From Phycisphaerae bacterium (lineage in GTDB: Bacteria > Planctomycetota > Phycisphaerae > Phycisphaerales > UBA1924): DNA of 64,000 bases. Below the pieces are notes generated by a model. It worked only from the letters and a program-made list of their open reading frames with translations. It did not search any database and was not told the origin of the DNA. Positions 16,384 to 25,124 of the stretch are shown piece by piece; the first letter of the stretch is position 1; each line of letters opens with the position of its first letter. The stretch is taken from contig JAUILU010000001.1 of assembly GCA_030432905.1 (NCBI GenBank), forward strand, positions 992,001 to 1,056,000, given 5' to 3'. A program made the translations under genes and the position numbers.

Positions 16384-17535
16384 ATGAGTGTCAGCCACTG
16401 GAAACGGTCACCAAAGCCGACGACCGAGAGCAAGAGCGACACCGTCGTCATCGGTGCCGGCATCACAGGCCTCGCCGCCGCCTACGAACTCGCATTGCTC
16501 GGCCAGCGCGTCACCATCCTCGAACGCCACACGGTCGGCTCGGGCGCCTCTTCACGCAACGCGGGCTTCCTCATGCGTGGGCTCGCCGAGTGCTACGCCC
16601 ACGCCGCCAAGGACCTCGGCCGCGACACCGCCAAACTTGTGTGGCGATGGTCAGAAGAGAACCTCGCTCTCCTCAAAGAACGCTACAACATCGAATCGCT
16701 CGCCTCGTACCAGGCCCGCCCCTCCTCGATCGTCGCCATGTCGCCAGGCGAAGCCGAAGAACTCCGTGAATCCGCGGTCCTCCTCACTGCCGACGGCTTC
16801 GACTGCCACCTCCAAACCACGGGCGACGACACGCTCTGGCGCAATCTCAAGCCCGAGGTTGCGCTCATCAACCCGCATGACGCCGCGATCAACCCGTGGG
16901 ATCTCGTCTGCACCATGCGCGACACGCTACTGCGCGCATTCCCCGATCGGGTCTCGCTCATCGAGAACACCGAGGTCACAGGCTTCTCAGATTCGGGCGA
17001 CGCGGTACTCGCCGCGACCGCGACCTACCCCTGCCAGTCGGTCCTCGTCTGCACAAACGCGTGGGCCTCGGAATTGCTCCCGGATCTCGGCAGCAGTATC
17101 AAGCCAAACCGGGGCCAGATGCTCGCGCTCCGCGCCGACAACGCCAGACTCGACGCGTCCTACTACCTCAACCGCGGCTCCGAATACATCCGCCAGACAG
17201 CCGACGGCTCGATCATCCTCGGCGGCATGCGAACGCTCCGAGAAACCGAAGAACAAACAGCAAGCGACGCCACGACCGAAGCCCTTCAACACGCACTCGA
17301 CGAGTACGCGCGCAAGGTCCTGCAAACAGACTTCAAAGTCATCGCCCGCTGGGCCGGCACGATGGGTTTCTCACCAAGCGGCTTGCCCATCATCGCCAAG
17401 GCAAACGAACACCCCGGCAACATATGGCTCTGCGCCGGTCTCACCGGCCACGGCATGTCTCTTGGCGCCCGAACAGCTCAACAAGCCGTGCGATGCCTAG
17501 CGACCGGGACCGAAAGTCCATTCGCAGTGATCTGA
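16384..17535 (+). CDS. FAD-dependent amine/amino-acid oxidoreductase (DAO family)
   Basis: 383 residues with AAGGAG upstream of the ATG. The dinucleotide-binding motif VVIGAGITGLAAAYELALLG is at ~22-41, followed by the acidic VTILERH. The GSGASSRNAGFLMRGL segment is typical of glycine/sarcosine oxidase-like enzymes with covalent or tight FAD. The C-terminal block WAGTMGFSPSGLPIIAK and the final GLTGHGMSLGARTAQQ close the FAD site in the usual order. It probably oxidises a small amine or amino acid, and its place after the aminotransferase and glycerate kinase suggests the same pathway. Confidence 0.88.
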   Translation: MSVSHWKRSPKPTTESKSDTVVIGAGITGLAAAYELALLGQRVTILERHTVGSGASSRNAGFLMRGLAECYAHAAKDLGRDTAKLVWRWSEENLALLKERYNIESLASYQARPSSIVAMSPGEAEELRESAVLLTADGFDCHLQTTGDDTLWRNLKPEVALINPHDAAINPWDLVCTMRDTLLRAFPDRVSLIENTEVTGFSDSGDAVLAATATYPCQSVLVCTNAWASELLPDLGSSIKPNRGQMLALRADNARLDASYYLNRGSEYIRQTADGSIILGGMRTLRETEEQTASDATTEALQHALDEYARKVLQTDFKVIARWAGTMGFSPSGLPIIAKANEHPGNIWLCAGLTGHGMSLGARTAQQAVRCLATGTESPFAVI

Positions 17536-17554
17536 TAGGTTCAAAGGAAGAAAG

Positions 17555-17627
17555 AGCCACCTGCCGGACTTGAACCGGCGACCTAAGCTTTACGAAAGCT
17601 TCGCTCTACCAACTGAGCTAAGGTGGC
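17555..17627 (-). tRNA. tRNA-Thr (CGT)
   Basis: 73 nt on the minus strand. Acceptor strands GCCACCT and AGGTGGC pair, with discriminator T. The D-arm is GCTCAGTTGGTAGAGC. The anticodon stem is AAGCT/AGCTT with loop TTCGTAA, giving anticodon CGT, which reads ACG. The T-arm is CCGGTTCAAGTCCGG. CCA is not encoded. Confidence 0.96.
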
Positions 17628-17808
17628 ATCGCCCAAACCGGCCCATTCCAGAGCCAATCGGGGGATCGCGGCCCCACTATACGCCCCGATCTTGCCCAGA
17701 TTCCTCCGTATTCCGCGCCCGCACACCACTCGACCCGGGCCACCCCGAGCGCCTACGCTTTGCGTCCGCAAGACCCCGAAGTGCCGGCTGACCCGGCAGG
17801 AGCCAGTG

Positions 17809-18054
17809 ATGAAGAAGGACACGCACCCGGCCATGCACCCCTGCAAGGTCTACTACAACGGCGAAGTCGTCATGGAAACCGCGGCCACCGTGCCAGAACT
17901 CCACGTTGACGTCTGGTCCGGCTCGCACCCCTTCTTCACAGGCAAGCAGAGCTTCGTCGACGCCACCGGCCGCCTCGAACGCTTCCAGAAGCGCTTCGCG
18001 GGCGACTACTTCAAGGGCGGCGGCAACAAAAAGGGCAAGAAGACCCGCAAGTAA
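17809..18054 (+). CDS. rpmE: 50S ribosomal protein L31
   Basis: 81 residues from the ATG at 17809 with GCAGGAG upstream; longer in-frame extensions run through the tRNA-Thr gene and are not real. MKKDTHPAMHPCKVYYNGE and the conserved WSGSHPFFTGKQSFVDATGRLERFQKRF block identify L31. It retains only one of the cysteines of zinc-binding L31 (Cys 12), so it is of the zinc-free type. The C-terminus is a basic Gly/Lys tail. A rho-independent terminator follows at 18083. Confidence 0.93.
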   Translation: MKKDTHPAMHPCKVYYNGEVVMETAATVPELHVDVWSGSHPFFTGKQSFVDATGRLERFQKRFAGDYFKGGGNKKGKKTRK

Positions 18055-18082
18055 GCCACCCTGGCACATCCGAACTCACGAT

Positions 18083-18108
18083 CGCCGCCACGTGCGGCGT
18101 TCTTTTTA
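18083..18108 (+). terminator. Rho-independent terminator after rpmE
   Basis: CGCCGC (18083-18088) pairs with GCGGCG (18094-18099) around a 5-nt loop and is followed by TTCTTTTT. Confidence 0.85.
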
Positions 18109-18148
18109 TCAACACCCATTCTTTCATCCATTCATCCGGCAGAACGGA

Positions 18149-18157
18149 TGCTATACT
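18149..18157 (+). promoter_or_regulatory. Extended -10 promoter of metH
   Basis: TGCTATACT is an extended -10 element (TGnTATACT). Initiation ~7 nt downstream would leave a leader of about 23 nt before the metH ATG at 18187, too short for a cobalamin or SAM riboswitch. Confidence 0.55.
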
Positions 18158-18186
18158 CAGCCGGCCACCACCACCGAGGATCCCTG

Positions 18187-21100
18187 ATGCCAAGCAGATT
18201 CGCACTCGAACTCACCAAACGCGTCCTCGTCCTCGACGGCGCGATGGGCACCTCTATCCACAACGCAAACTTGGACCTCGAACGCGACTATTGCGGCTGC
18301 GAGAACTGCACCGACATCATCTCAATCACGAGGCCAGACGTTCTGCGTGGGCTGCACTCAGAATTCCTCCAAGCCGGCGCGGACGCGATCGAGACCAACT
18401 CCTTCGGCGGCGCCGCCCACGTCCTCGCTGACAACGACATCCAGGACAAGGTCTTCGAGCTCAACAAAGCCGCGGCCGAGATCGCTCGCGCAACGTGCGA
18501 CGAGTTCAGCACAAGCGACAAACCCCGCTTCGTGCTCGGCTCGATCGGCCCGGGCACGAAACTCATCACGCTCGATCAGATCAAGTGGGACGAACTGTTC
18601 GCAAGTTACAAGCTGCAAGCCGCTGGCCTGATCGCCGGCGGCACCGACGCGTTCATCGTCGAAACCTGCCAAGACCTCTTGCAGGTCAAGTGTGTCATCA
18701 ACGCGTGCCTCGCCGCGCTAGAGGACGCGAACAAGACAACCGACGACATACCCATCATGGTCTCGGTCACGATTGAGCAAACCGGCACCATGCTCATGGG
18801 CACTTCGATCGAGGGTGCGCTGGCGTCACTTTCGAACTACCCGATCATCTCGCTAGGCCTCAACTGCGCAACTGGCCCGGTCGAAATGGCAGAGCACGTC
18901 TCGTACCTCGGCAAGCACTGGCGCCGAAACGACCGCTATGTGTCCGTCGTCCCGAACGCGGGCCTGCCAGTCCTCGTTGAGGGTCGAACCGAGTACCCGC
19001 TCAAGCCCGAGCCGTTCGCCGATGCCATCGCGGATTTCGTCAACAACCACGGCGTCAGCATCGTCGGTGGCTGCTGCGGCACCACGCCCGAGCACATCCG
19101 CCAGCTCGCACAGCGCGTCGATGGCAAAGCGCCAAAGCCCGCCGAGCACCGGCCCATCGCACCCGCCGCGACGTCGCTCTACGGCCCCACCGACTACCGC
19201 CAGGACAACTCGATCCTCATCGTTGGCGAACGCTGCAACGCGTCGGGAAGCCGGAAGTTCAAGCAGCTCCTCGAAGCCGAGGACTGGGACGGCATCATTA
19301 CCCTCGCCAAGCAGCAGGTCCGCGATGGCTCACACATCATCGACCTGAACGTGGACTACGCCGGGCGCGACAACGCCGCGGACATGGCAGAGGCCGTCAA
19401 GCGTCTGGTCAGACAGATCGACGCGCCGCTGATGCTCGATTCGACACAGACCAAGAACTTCGAGGCGGGTCTCAAGCACGCCGCGGGCAAGTGCATCATC
19501 AACTCCGCCAACTTCGAAGACGGCGACGAGAAATTTGACGAGATCTGCCGATTCGCCAAGACCTACAACGCCGCTCTCGTGATCGGCACCATCGACGAAG
19601 ACCCCGAAGAATCCATGGCGCGAACCGCCGAACGCAAGTTCGCGATCACACGCCGAGCCATCGAACGCGCCACCGAACACCACGGCCTCGCGATCGAAGA
19701 CCTCTTCATCGACCCGCTCGTCCTGCCCATCTCGACCGGCATGGACACTGACCGAAGATCAGCGCTCGAACTCATCGAGGGCATCAAACTCATCACCGCC
19801 GAATTCCCAAGTGTCCAGATCACTTGCGGCCTGTCGAACGTCTCCTTCGGCCTCAAACCAGCCGCCCGCGTTGTGCTCAACTCCGTGTTCCTGCACGAGC
19901 TGACCGAGGCGGGCCTGACCAGCGCGATCGTGCACGCCTCGAAGATCCTGCCCCTGAACAAAATCGAAGAGGCGCACCTGAACGCCGCGCTGGACCTGAT
20001 TTATGACCGCCGCACGGACGAGCACGATCCGCTCAGCGTGTTCATCGATCTGTTCAAGGACATCACCTCTGTCTCCGATGCCGCCAAGACAAGCAAGAAC
20101 CTGACGCTCGAAGAACAGCTCCAAGAGCACATCATCGACGGCGAGAAAGAAGGGCTAAACGAGACCATCGAGAGCGCCCTCAAGAAATACCAGCCGCTGG
20201 AGATCATCAACGACCACCTGCTCGCGGGCATGAAAGTCGTCGGCGAACTGTTCGGCTCTGGGCAGATGCAGCTCCCGTTCGTGTTGCAGTCCGCGGAGGT
20301 CATGAAAATGGCGGTCGCGCAGCTCGAGCCGCTGATGGACCGCGTCGAGGGCGAGAGCCGGGGCACGATCGTGCTCGCAACCGTCAAGGGCGACGTCCAC
20401 GACATCGGCAAAAACCTCGTTGACATCATCCTCTCCAACAACGGCTACACCGTGCACAACCTGGGCATCAAGCAGCCGATCGCCGACATTCTCAAAGCCC
20501 TCGAATCGACCAAAGCCGATGCCATCGGCCTGTCGGGTCTGCTCGTTAAGAGCGTAAACGTCATGGAGGACAACCTCCGCGAACTCAACGAGCGAGGCAT
20601 CAAAGTCCCCGTCCTCCTCGGAGGCGCGGCACTCACTCGCCACTACGCGGAGAGCCACCTCCGCACCATCTACGAGGGCTCGGTCTACTACGGCAAAGAC
20701 GCCTTCGAGGGCCTGCACGTCATGGACAGGCTCGAATCCAACACACTCCACGAGATCGATCAGGAAGTCGAAGAACGCCTGACCAAGCGGTCCGATGCGG
20801 AGAAGAAAGTCGCGTCGTCCGCGGCTCGCCGGGCTGAGTCACAGGACGTGTTCGCCGAAACCAAGCAGGCGGGTGTCGCGGTCGCCGAGCGCAGCGAAGT
20901 GTCGCAGGACAACCGCGTGCCCGAGGCGCCGTTCTGGGGAACCAGGGTCCACACCGACCTCGATCTCAAGAACATCTACCCCTTCATCAATCCCATCGCG
21001 CTCTTCCGCACACAGTGGCAGTTCAAGAAAGGCAAGCTCACAAACGAGCAGTACGACCAGAAGCTCAACGACACCATCATCCCCGTCTTCGACCGACTCA

Positions 21101-21711
21101 AAGCACAGTGCATCGAAGAGGGCATCCTGAAGCCCGCGGTCACCTACGGCTACTTCCCATGCAACTCCTCGGGCAACGACCTGATCGTCTACGACCCAGA
21201 CGATCACGACAGAGAAATCGAGCGCTTCATCTTCCCCCGTCAGACCAGCAGCAAACGCCTGTGCATCGCCGACTTCTTCAGACCCGTCGAAACGGGCGAG
21301 AAGGACGTCCTGCCGATGAGTTGTGTCACGATGGGCACCAAAGTCAGCGAGGAAACCCGCAAGCTCTTCGAAGCCAACAACTACACCGAATACCTCTACC
21401 TCCACGGCCTAGGAGTCGAAGCCGCAGAAGGACTCGCCGAGATGTGGCACAAACGCATCCGCCAGGAACTCGGGATAGGTGCCGACGACAGCCCCACCAT
21501 GAAGGGCCTGTTCACGCAGAAGTACCAGGGCTCACGCTACAGCTTCGGCTACCCCGCGTGCCCCGACATGAGCGATCAGGAGATCCTGTTCCGCCTCATC
21601 AAGCCAGAGCAGATCGGGTGCCAGCTCACCGAAAACTGGCAGATCGACCCGGAACAGTCCACGAGCGCCATCGTCGTGCACCACCCCGAGGCCAAGTACT
21701 TCAACATCTAA
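18187..21711 (+). CDS. metH: Cobalamin-dependent methionine synthase
   Basis: 1174 residues from the ATG at 18187 (GAGG upstream), close to the usual ~1200. Modules are in canonical order. The homocysteine/zinc domain (~1-320) opens with VLVLDGAMGT and ends with the zinc ligands in GGCCGTTPEH. The pterin-binding domain follows (~350-620, NVGERCNASGSRKF-like). Next come the helical cap and B12-binding domain with the His-on motif GDVHDIGKNLVD (~735-746). The C-terminal AdoMet reactivation domain carries SRYSFGYPACPD. It transfers the 5-methyltetrahydrofolate methyl to homocysteine. The reactivation domain shows the enzyme is self-sufficient apart from a reductase. No metabolic neighbours other than the convergent FecCD permease. 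Confidence 0.97.
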   Translation: MPSRFALELTKRVLVLDGAMGTSIHNANLDLERDYCGCENCTDIISITRPDVLRGLHSEFLQAGADAIETNSFGGAAHVLADNDIQDKVFELNKAAAEIARATCDEFSTSDKPRFVLGSIGPGTKLITLDQIKWDELFASYKLQAAGLIAGGTDAFIVETCQDLLQVKCVINACLAALEDANKTTDDIPIMVSVTIEQTGTMLMGTSIEGALASLSNYPIISLGLNCATGPVEMAEHVSYLGKHWRRNDRYVSVVPNAGLPVLVEGRTEYPLKPEPFADAIADFVNNHGVSIVGGCCGTTPEHIRQLAQRVDGKAPKPAEHRPIAPAATSLYGPTDYRQDNSILIVGERCNASGSRKFKQLLEAEDWDGIITLAKQQVRDGSHIIDLNVDYAGRDNAADMAEAVKRLVRQIDAPLMLDSTQTKNFEAGLKHAAGKCIINSANFEDGDEKFDEICRFAKTYNAALVIGTIDEDPEESMARTAERKFAITRRAIERATEHHGLAIEDLFIDPLVLPISTGMDTDRRSALELIEGIKLITAEFPSVQITCGLSNVSFGLKPAARVVLNSVFLHELTEAGLTSAIVHASKILPLNKIEEAHLNAALDLIYDRRTDEHDPLSVFIDLFKDITSVSDAAKTSKNLTLEEQLQEHIIDGEKEGLNETIESALKKYQPLEIINDHLLAGMKVVGELFGSGQMQLPFVLQSAEVMKMAVAQLEPLMDRVEGESRGTIVLATVKGDVHDIGKNLVDIILSNNGYTVHNLGIKQPIADILKALESTKADAIGLSGLLVKSVNVMEDNLRELNERGIKVPVLLGGAALTRHYAESHLRTIYEGSVYYGKDAFEGLHVMDRLESNTLHEIDQEVEERLTKRSDAEKKVASSAARRAESQDVFAETKQAGVAVAERSEVSQDNRVPEAPFWGTRVHTDLDLKNIYPFINPIALFRTQWQFKKGKLTNEQYDQKLNDTIIPVFDRLKAQCIEEGILKPAVTYGYFPCNSSGNDLIVYDPDDHDREIERFIFPRQTSSKRLCIADFFRPVETGEKDVLPMSCVTMGTKVSEETRKLFEANNYTEYLYLHGLGVEAAEGLAEMWHKRIRQELGIGADDSPTMKGLFTQKYQGSRYSFGYPACPDMSDQEILFRLIKPEQIGCQLTENWQIDPEQSTSAIVVHHPEAKYFNI

Positions 21712-21717
21712 CGAGAG

Positions 21718-22701
21718 CTAGCCCAGACTGCCCGGCTTGCGAAGCGACACGAAGAGCATCCACAGGAAAATCGGCCCACCGATCAGCGCGGTCACCACAC
21801 CGATCGGCAGACGACCGGTCTGCACGGGCAGGAGCCGAACCCCGGTGTCCGCGATCAACACCGCAGACGCACCGAGCAGCGCGGAACCGATCACGAGCAC
21901 CCGGTGCCCGGGGCCCGCGACGAGCCGAACCGCGTGAGGCACAACCAGCCCCACAAACCCGATCGGACCCGCGAGCACGACCGTCCCCGCAGTCAGCACA
22001 CCCGAGAGCACAAAGAGCGCAAACCGCAGACGACCGATCGGCACACCCACACTCTGCGCCTCGTCGTCGCTCATCGCAGACGCGTCCATCGCAGGCCCGA
22101 GCCACGCGCCGATCGCAACACCCACGACCATCACCGCGAGAACACCAACGACCAGCTCCATCGTGAGATCGTCTGAGATCCTGCCGAGCAAGAGTCGGCT
22201 CACCGCGAACCCGCCGTCGGGCATCAGCTGCTTGAACAAGCTCCCGGCTGCCCCGCAAACAATGCTGACCACGACGCCGACCAAGATCAGCGTGACGGGC
22301 TCGATGAACCCTCGCCGCTGGCTCAGCCCATAGACGAACGCCAGCGCCAGACACGCGCCTACGAGAGCCGCCGCCGGGTCGGCTGCGCTGGGCGTCACCG
22401 ATCCCGTTGCCAGATACCCGATGTACGCCGACACCAGAATCGCCAGCCCCGACCCAGCCGAGAGCCCGAGCAAGTCAGGCGATGCCAGCGGGTTCCGCAT
22501 CAGCGACTGGAGCATCACCCCAGCCCCGGCCAGCCCGCACCCGACAGCGACAGCCGCCAGCACCCGGATCAGCCTCAGCCGGGCGATCTCGGCAGACTCG
22601 GCAAACGCCAATCCATCGGTTCCGGCCGCCATCCGCAGCGCCACAGCGCCAGCCAAGACACCAGCAAGAACCAGGATGATCAGAACCGCCCGACGAGTCA
22701 T
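21718..22701 (-). CDS. FecCD/BtuC-family ABC transporter permease
   Basis: 327 residues from the ATG at 22701; a TTG at 22707 is less likely. It has about nine to ten hydrophobic segments. The signature GAGVMLQSLMRNPLASPDLLGLSAGSGLA is at ~60-88, and PIGFVGLVVPHAVRLVAGP lies near the cytoplasmic EAA-like loop. The family imports iron-siderophores, haem or cobalamin. No ATPase or binding-protein gene is adjacent, so partners must be elsewhere. Its convergent position next to B12-dependent metH hints at cobalamin, but that is weak. TAGGCT lies 6 nt before the start, fitting a leaderless transcript. Confidence 0.88.
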   Translation of the reverse strand: MTRRAVLIILVLAGVLAGAVALRMAAGTDGLAFAESAEIARLRLIRVLAAVAVGCGLAGAGVMLQSLMRNPLASPDLLGLSAGSGLAILVSAYIGYLATGSVTPSAADPAAALVGACLALAFVYGLSQRRGFIEPVTLILVGVVVSIVCGAAGSLFKQLMPDGGFAVSRLLLGRISDDLTMELVVGVLAVMVVGVAIGAWLGPAMDASAMSDDEAQSVGVPIGRLRFALFVLSGVLTAGTVVLAGPIGFVGLVVPHAVRLVAGPGHRVLVIGSALLGASAVLIADTGVRLLPVQTGRLPIGVVTALIGGPIFLWMLFVSLRKPGSLG

Positions 22702-22797
22702 GCCCAAAGCCTACCCCAGACATGACCACCGCCCCGCTCGGGTCTACGATTCGCCCCGGACCAGACCAAGGGCCGGCCATTCGAGAGGATCTAAGCC

Positions 22798-23241
22798 GTG
22801 GCAACCATCCGCTGCAAGCTCATCACCCCCGAAGCCGCACTCATCGACGATGAGGTCAACTACGCTTCCGTCCCCGCTTGGGACGGCCTCATCGGTCTGC
22901 TCAGCGGCGGTGCCCCGCTCGTCGCCAAGCTCGGCATGGGCGAACTCCGACTCGACTTCCCTGACGCCGGCAGCGCCAAAGGCGGCAGCCGCTGGTACTA
23001 CGTCCAAGAGGGCTTCATGAAGTTCGCCGACAACGAGCTGACGATCCTCGCAAACGCAGCAGTCCCGGCAGAAAACCTCATCGAGGAAGACTGCGCCGCC
23101 GAGCTTCGTTCCGCCGAAACCCGCGGCGTGCCCGAGGATGCCCCCGACAAGCTCGCAGAGATGGACAAGATCACCAAGGCGCGCAACGCCGCCCGTGCCA
23201 AGCTGAACCTCGCCCGATCGTTCAAGCACAAAGGCATCTAG
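22798..23241 (+). CDS. atpC: F-type ATP synthase epsilon subunit
   Basis: 147 residues from a GTG start with GAGAGGA upstream. The N-terminal beta-sandwich is recognisable (IRCKLITPEAALIDDEVNYASVPAWDGLIGLLSGGAPLVAKLGMGEL). The C-terminal helical hairpin has the usual Ala/Arg pattern (ITKARNAARAKLNLARS). It belongs to the F1 central stalk. The gene stands alone, away from any atp operon in this window. A Gly/Ala-rich insertion (PDAGSAKGGSRWYYV) interrupts the beta-sandwich compared with most homologues. Confidence 0.85.
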   Translation: MATIRCKLITPEAALIDDEVNYASVPAWDGLIGLLSGGAPLVAKLGMGELRLDFPDAGSAKGGSRWYYVQEGFMKFADNELTILANAAVPAENLIEEDCAAELRSAETRGVPEDAPDKLAEMDKITKARNAARAKLNLARSFKHKGI

Positions 23242-23261
23242 TTTCTAGCTCTTAGCCCAGA

Positions 23262-23750
23262 CTACCAGCGGATCTTCTTCGACATCGCCCGATCGATGTC
23301 CCGCTTCTGCTCGCGCTCCGCGATCGCGTTGCGCTTGTCCTGACGCGCCTTGCCTTTACCGAGCCCGATCTCAATCTTCGCGTAGCCGTTCTTAAAGTAC
23401 AGCCGAAGCGGCACGATCGTCATGCCCTTGCTGCCCGCCGCCCTCGCAAGCCGCTTGATCTCGTTCTTGTTGGCAAGCAGCACACGGTCGCGTGTCGGGT
23501 GATGGTTCCGGCTCGCCGCCGGCCCGTAGTGACCGATGTTCATCCCGAGAATCCGCAATGACGGCGGCGACTCCTCGGCCTTGATGTACGCCTCACCAAT
23601 CGAAACCTCGCCGGCACGCACGCTCTTGACCTCCGTGCCGTGCAGCTTCACACCGACCTCCAGCGTCGACTCGATGGCGTAGTCGTGCCTGGCCCGGCGG
23701 TTGTGGATCTCCGCCTCGTTCCCGGGTTTCTTCTTATTCTTGCCTGCCAT
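23262..23750 (-). CDS. smpB: SsrA-binding protein SmpB
   Basis: 162 residues. HNRRARHDYAIESTLEVGVKL and GTEVKSVRAGEVSIGEAYI give the oligonucleotide-binding barrel, and the C-terminal KGKARQDKRNAIAEREQKRDIDRA is the basic helix that follows the mRNA path. It binds tmRNA and rescues stalled ribosomes. The N-terminus has a short basic addition (MAGKNKKKPG). There is no Shine-Dalgarno site; TATCGT lies 6 nt before the ATG, so it is probably leaderless. tmRNA itself was not found nearby. Confidence 0.95.
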   Translation of the reverse strand: MAGKNKKKPGNEAEIHNRRARHDYAIESTLEVGVKLHGTEVKSVRAGEVSIGEAYIKAEESPPSLRILGMNIGHYGPAASRNHHPTRDRVLLANKNEIKRLARAAGSKGMTIVPLRLYFKNGYAKIEIGLGKGKARQDKRNAIAEREQKRDIDRAMSKKIRW

Positions 23751-23802
23751 TCGTGAACGATACGCCGATCAAATCCCAATAAGTAGCCGCAGCAGCAGGG
23801 AG

Positions 23803-23808
23803 TACACT
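23803..23808 (+). promoter_or_regulatory. TACACT -10 box, leaderless start of the 23816 gene
   Basis: TACACT ends 7 nt before the ATG at 23816, and no ribosome-binding site is seen. Confidence 0.45.
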
Positions 23809-23815
23809 CTCACGC

Positions 23816-24538
23816 ATGGACACAGCCAAGGTCATCGGTATCGCAGCGTTCGTCGCAGTGATCCTCGTCATCATCGTCTTCGCCTCGATCGCCGCCTACA
23901 AAGCCGAGAAGGCCCGCATCGCCGCGCTCGCGGCCATCGCGAAAGAACGAGGCTGGTCGTTCTCCACCGCCCCCGACCGCTCACACGACGAGCAGTACCG
24001 AGACTTCAGCACCTTCGGCACCGGGCACAGCAGACGCGCGTACAACACCATCGTCGGCACCCACGAGATCAACGGCGACCAGCACCCGATCAAGATGGGC
24101 GACTACCTCTACAAGATCACGACCCACAACGGCAAGAACTCGTCCACCACCACCTACCGACTCAGCTACCTCATCATCCACCTGCCCTACCCCGCGGTCC
24201 CAGACCTGCTCATCCGCGCCGAGAACTTCATGGACAAAATCGGAGCCGCGATGGGCTTCGACGACATCGACTTCGAGTCCGTCGAGTTCAGTAAAAAATT
24301 CCTCGTCAAATCCAGCGACAAACGCTTCGCCTACGACGTCGTCACGCCGCAGATGATGGAATTCCTCATGGAGTCGCCTAAGAAATCGATCGACCAGAAA
24401 GCCGGCCGCATCTGCATTACGCTCGGCACACGCCGATGGAAGCCCGAGGAGTTCATTCCACAGCTCGATTGGATCTCATCATTCATCGACCTCTGGCCCG
24501 ATCATGTTGTCAGAGACCTGCAAGAGAGGACCGCCTAG
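23816..24538 (+). CDS. Membrane-anchored protein paired with LemA
   Basis: 240 residues. An N-terminal helix (~5-29) is followed by a short basic coiled segment (YKAEKARIAALAAIAKERGW). The soluble domain holds TFGTGHSRRAYNTIVGTH and a Thr/Tyr-rich hydrophobic strand, then EEFIPQLDWISSFIDLWP at the end. The pattern 'ERGW...F..G..R...N...G' resembles the soluble part of DUF3137-type proteins that sit beside LemA, but the match is loose. It is separated from lemA by only 3 nt, so the two are co-expressed and may act together at the membrane. No catalytic motif was seen. Confidence 0.7.
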   Translation: MDTAKVIGIAAFVAVILVIIVFASIAAYKAEKARIAALAAIAKERGWSFSTAPDRSHDEQYRDFSTFGTGHSRRAYNTIVGTHEINGDQHPIKMGDYLYKITTHNGKNSSTTTYRLSYLIIHLPYPAVPDLLIRAENFMDKIGAAMGFDDIDFESVEFSKKFLVKSSDKRFAYDVVTPQMMEFLMESPKKSIDQKAGRICITLGTRRWKPEEFIPQLDWISSFIDLWPDHVVRDLQERTA

Positions 24539-24541
24539 GCC

Positions 24542-25111
24542 GTGGAACCAATCGTCATCATCCTGATCGCTATCGGAGTCCCGCTGCTCATCCTCGGCGT
24601 CTGGGTCATCGTCACCTACAACCGCTTTGTCCGCCTGCGTCAGCACATCAGAGAGAGCTGGTCGGACATCGACGTCGAACTCAAACGTCGGTATGAGCTG
24701 ATCCCGAACCTCGTCGAGACCGTCAAGGGCTACGCCTCACACGAACAGAGCACGCTCGAGATGATCGTGAACGCCCGCAACAAAGCAATCGCCAACCACG
24801 GTAACGCCTCCGACCAAGCACTCGACGAATCGGCGATGCTCATCGGCCTGAAAAAACTCTTTGCGGTCGTCGAGGACTACCCCGAGCTCAAGGCCGACGC
24901 CCACTTCCTCGCGCTGCAGAAAGAACTCTCGCTCACCGAAGACCGCATCGCCGCCAGCCGACGCTTCTACAACGCCAACGTACGCGAGATGAACCAGATC
25001 CGCGGCGCGTTCCCGACGAACATCGTGGCAAACGTCTTTAGCTTCGAGCTCGAGAGTTTCTTCGAACTCAGCTCAGAAGCCGAGCGAGTCGTCCCGACCC
25101 TCGACCTCTAA
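24542..25111 (+). CDS. lemA: LemA family protein
   Basis: 189 residues from a GTG start. An N-terminal membrane helix (~4-22) is followed by the LemA signature NRFVRLRQHIRESWSDIDVELKRRYELIPNLVETVKGYASHE (in pieces ~24-70), then a four-helix bundle containing LSLTEDRIAASRRFYNANVREMN and the final FELSSEAERVVP. LemA proteins are membrane-anchored with the bundle outside and have no settled biochemical role. Here it is the second gene of a pair with 23816-24538. Confidence 0.92.
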   Translation: MEPIVIILIAIGVPLLILGVWVIVTYNRFVRLRQHIRESWSDIDVELKRRYELIPNLVETVKGYASHEQSTLEMIVNARNKAIANHGNASDQALDESAMLIGLKKLFAVVEDYPELKADAHFLALQKELSLTEDRIAASRRFYNANVREMNQIRGAFPTNIVANVFSFELESFFELSSEAERVVPTLDL

Positions 25112-25124
25112 CTCAAGCAGTGAG

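Noticed and set aside
18109-18186. Cobalamin or SAM riboswitch upstream of metH
   Set aside because: The extended -10 at 18149-18157 leaves a leader of only about 23 nt, and the preceding bases are the rpmE terminator.
20839-21405. Minus-strand gene inside metH
   Set aside because: It is an antisense open frame in a high-GC gene; metH is intact across this region.
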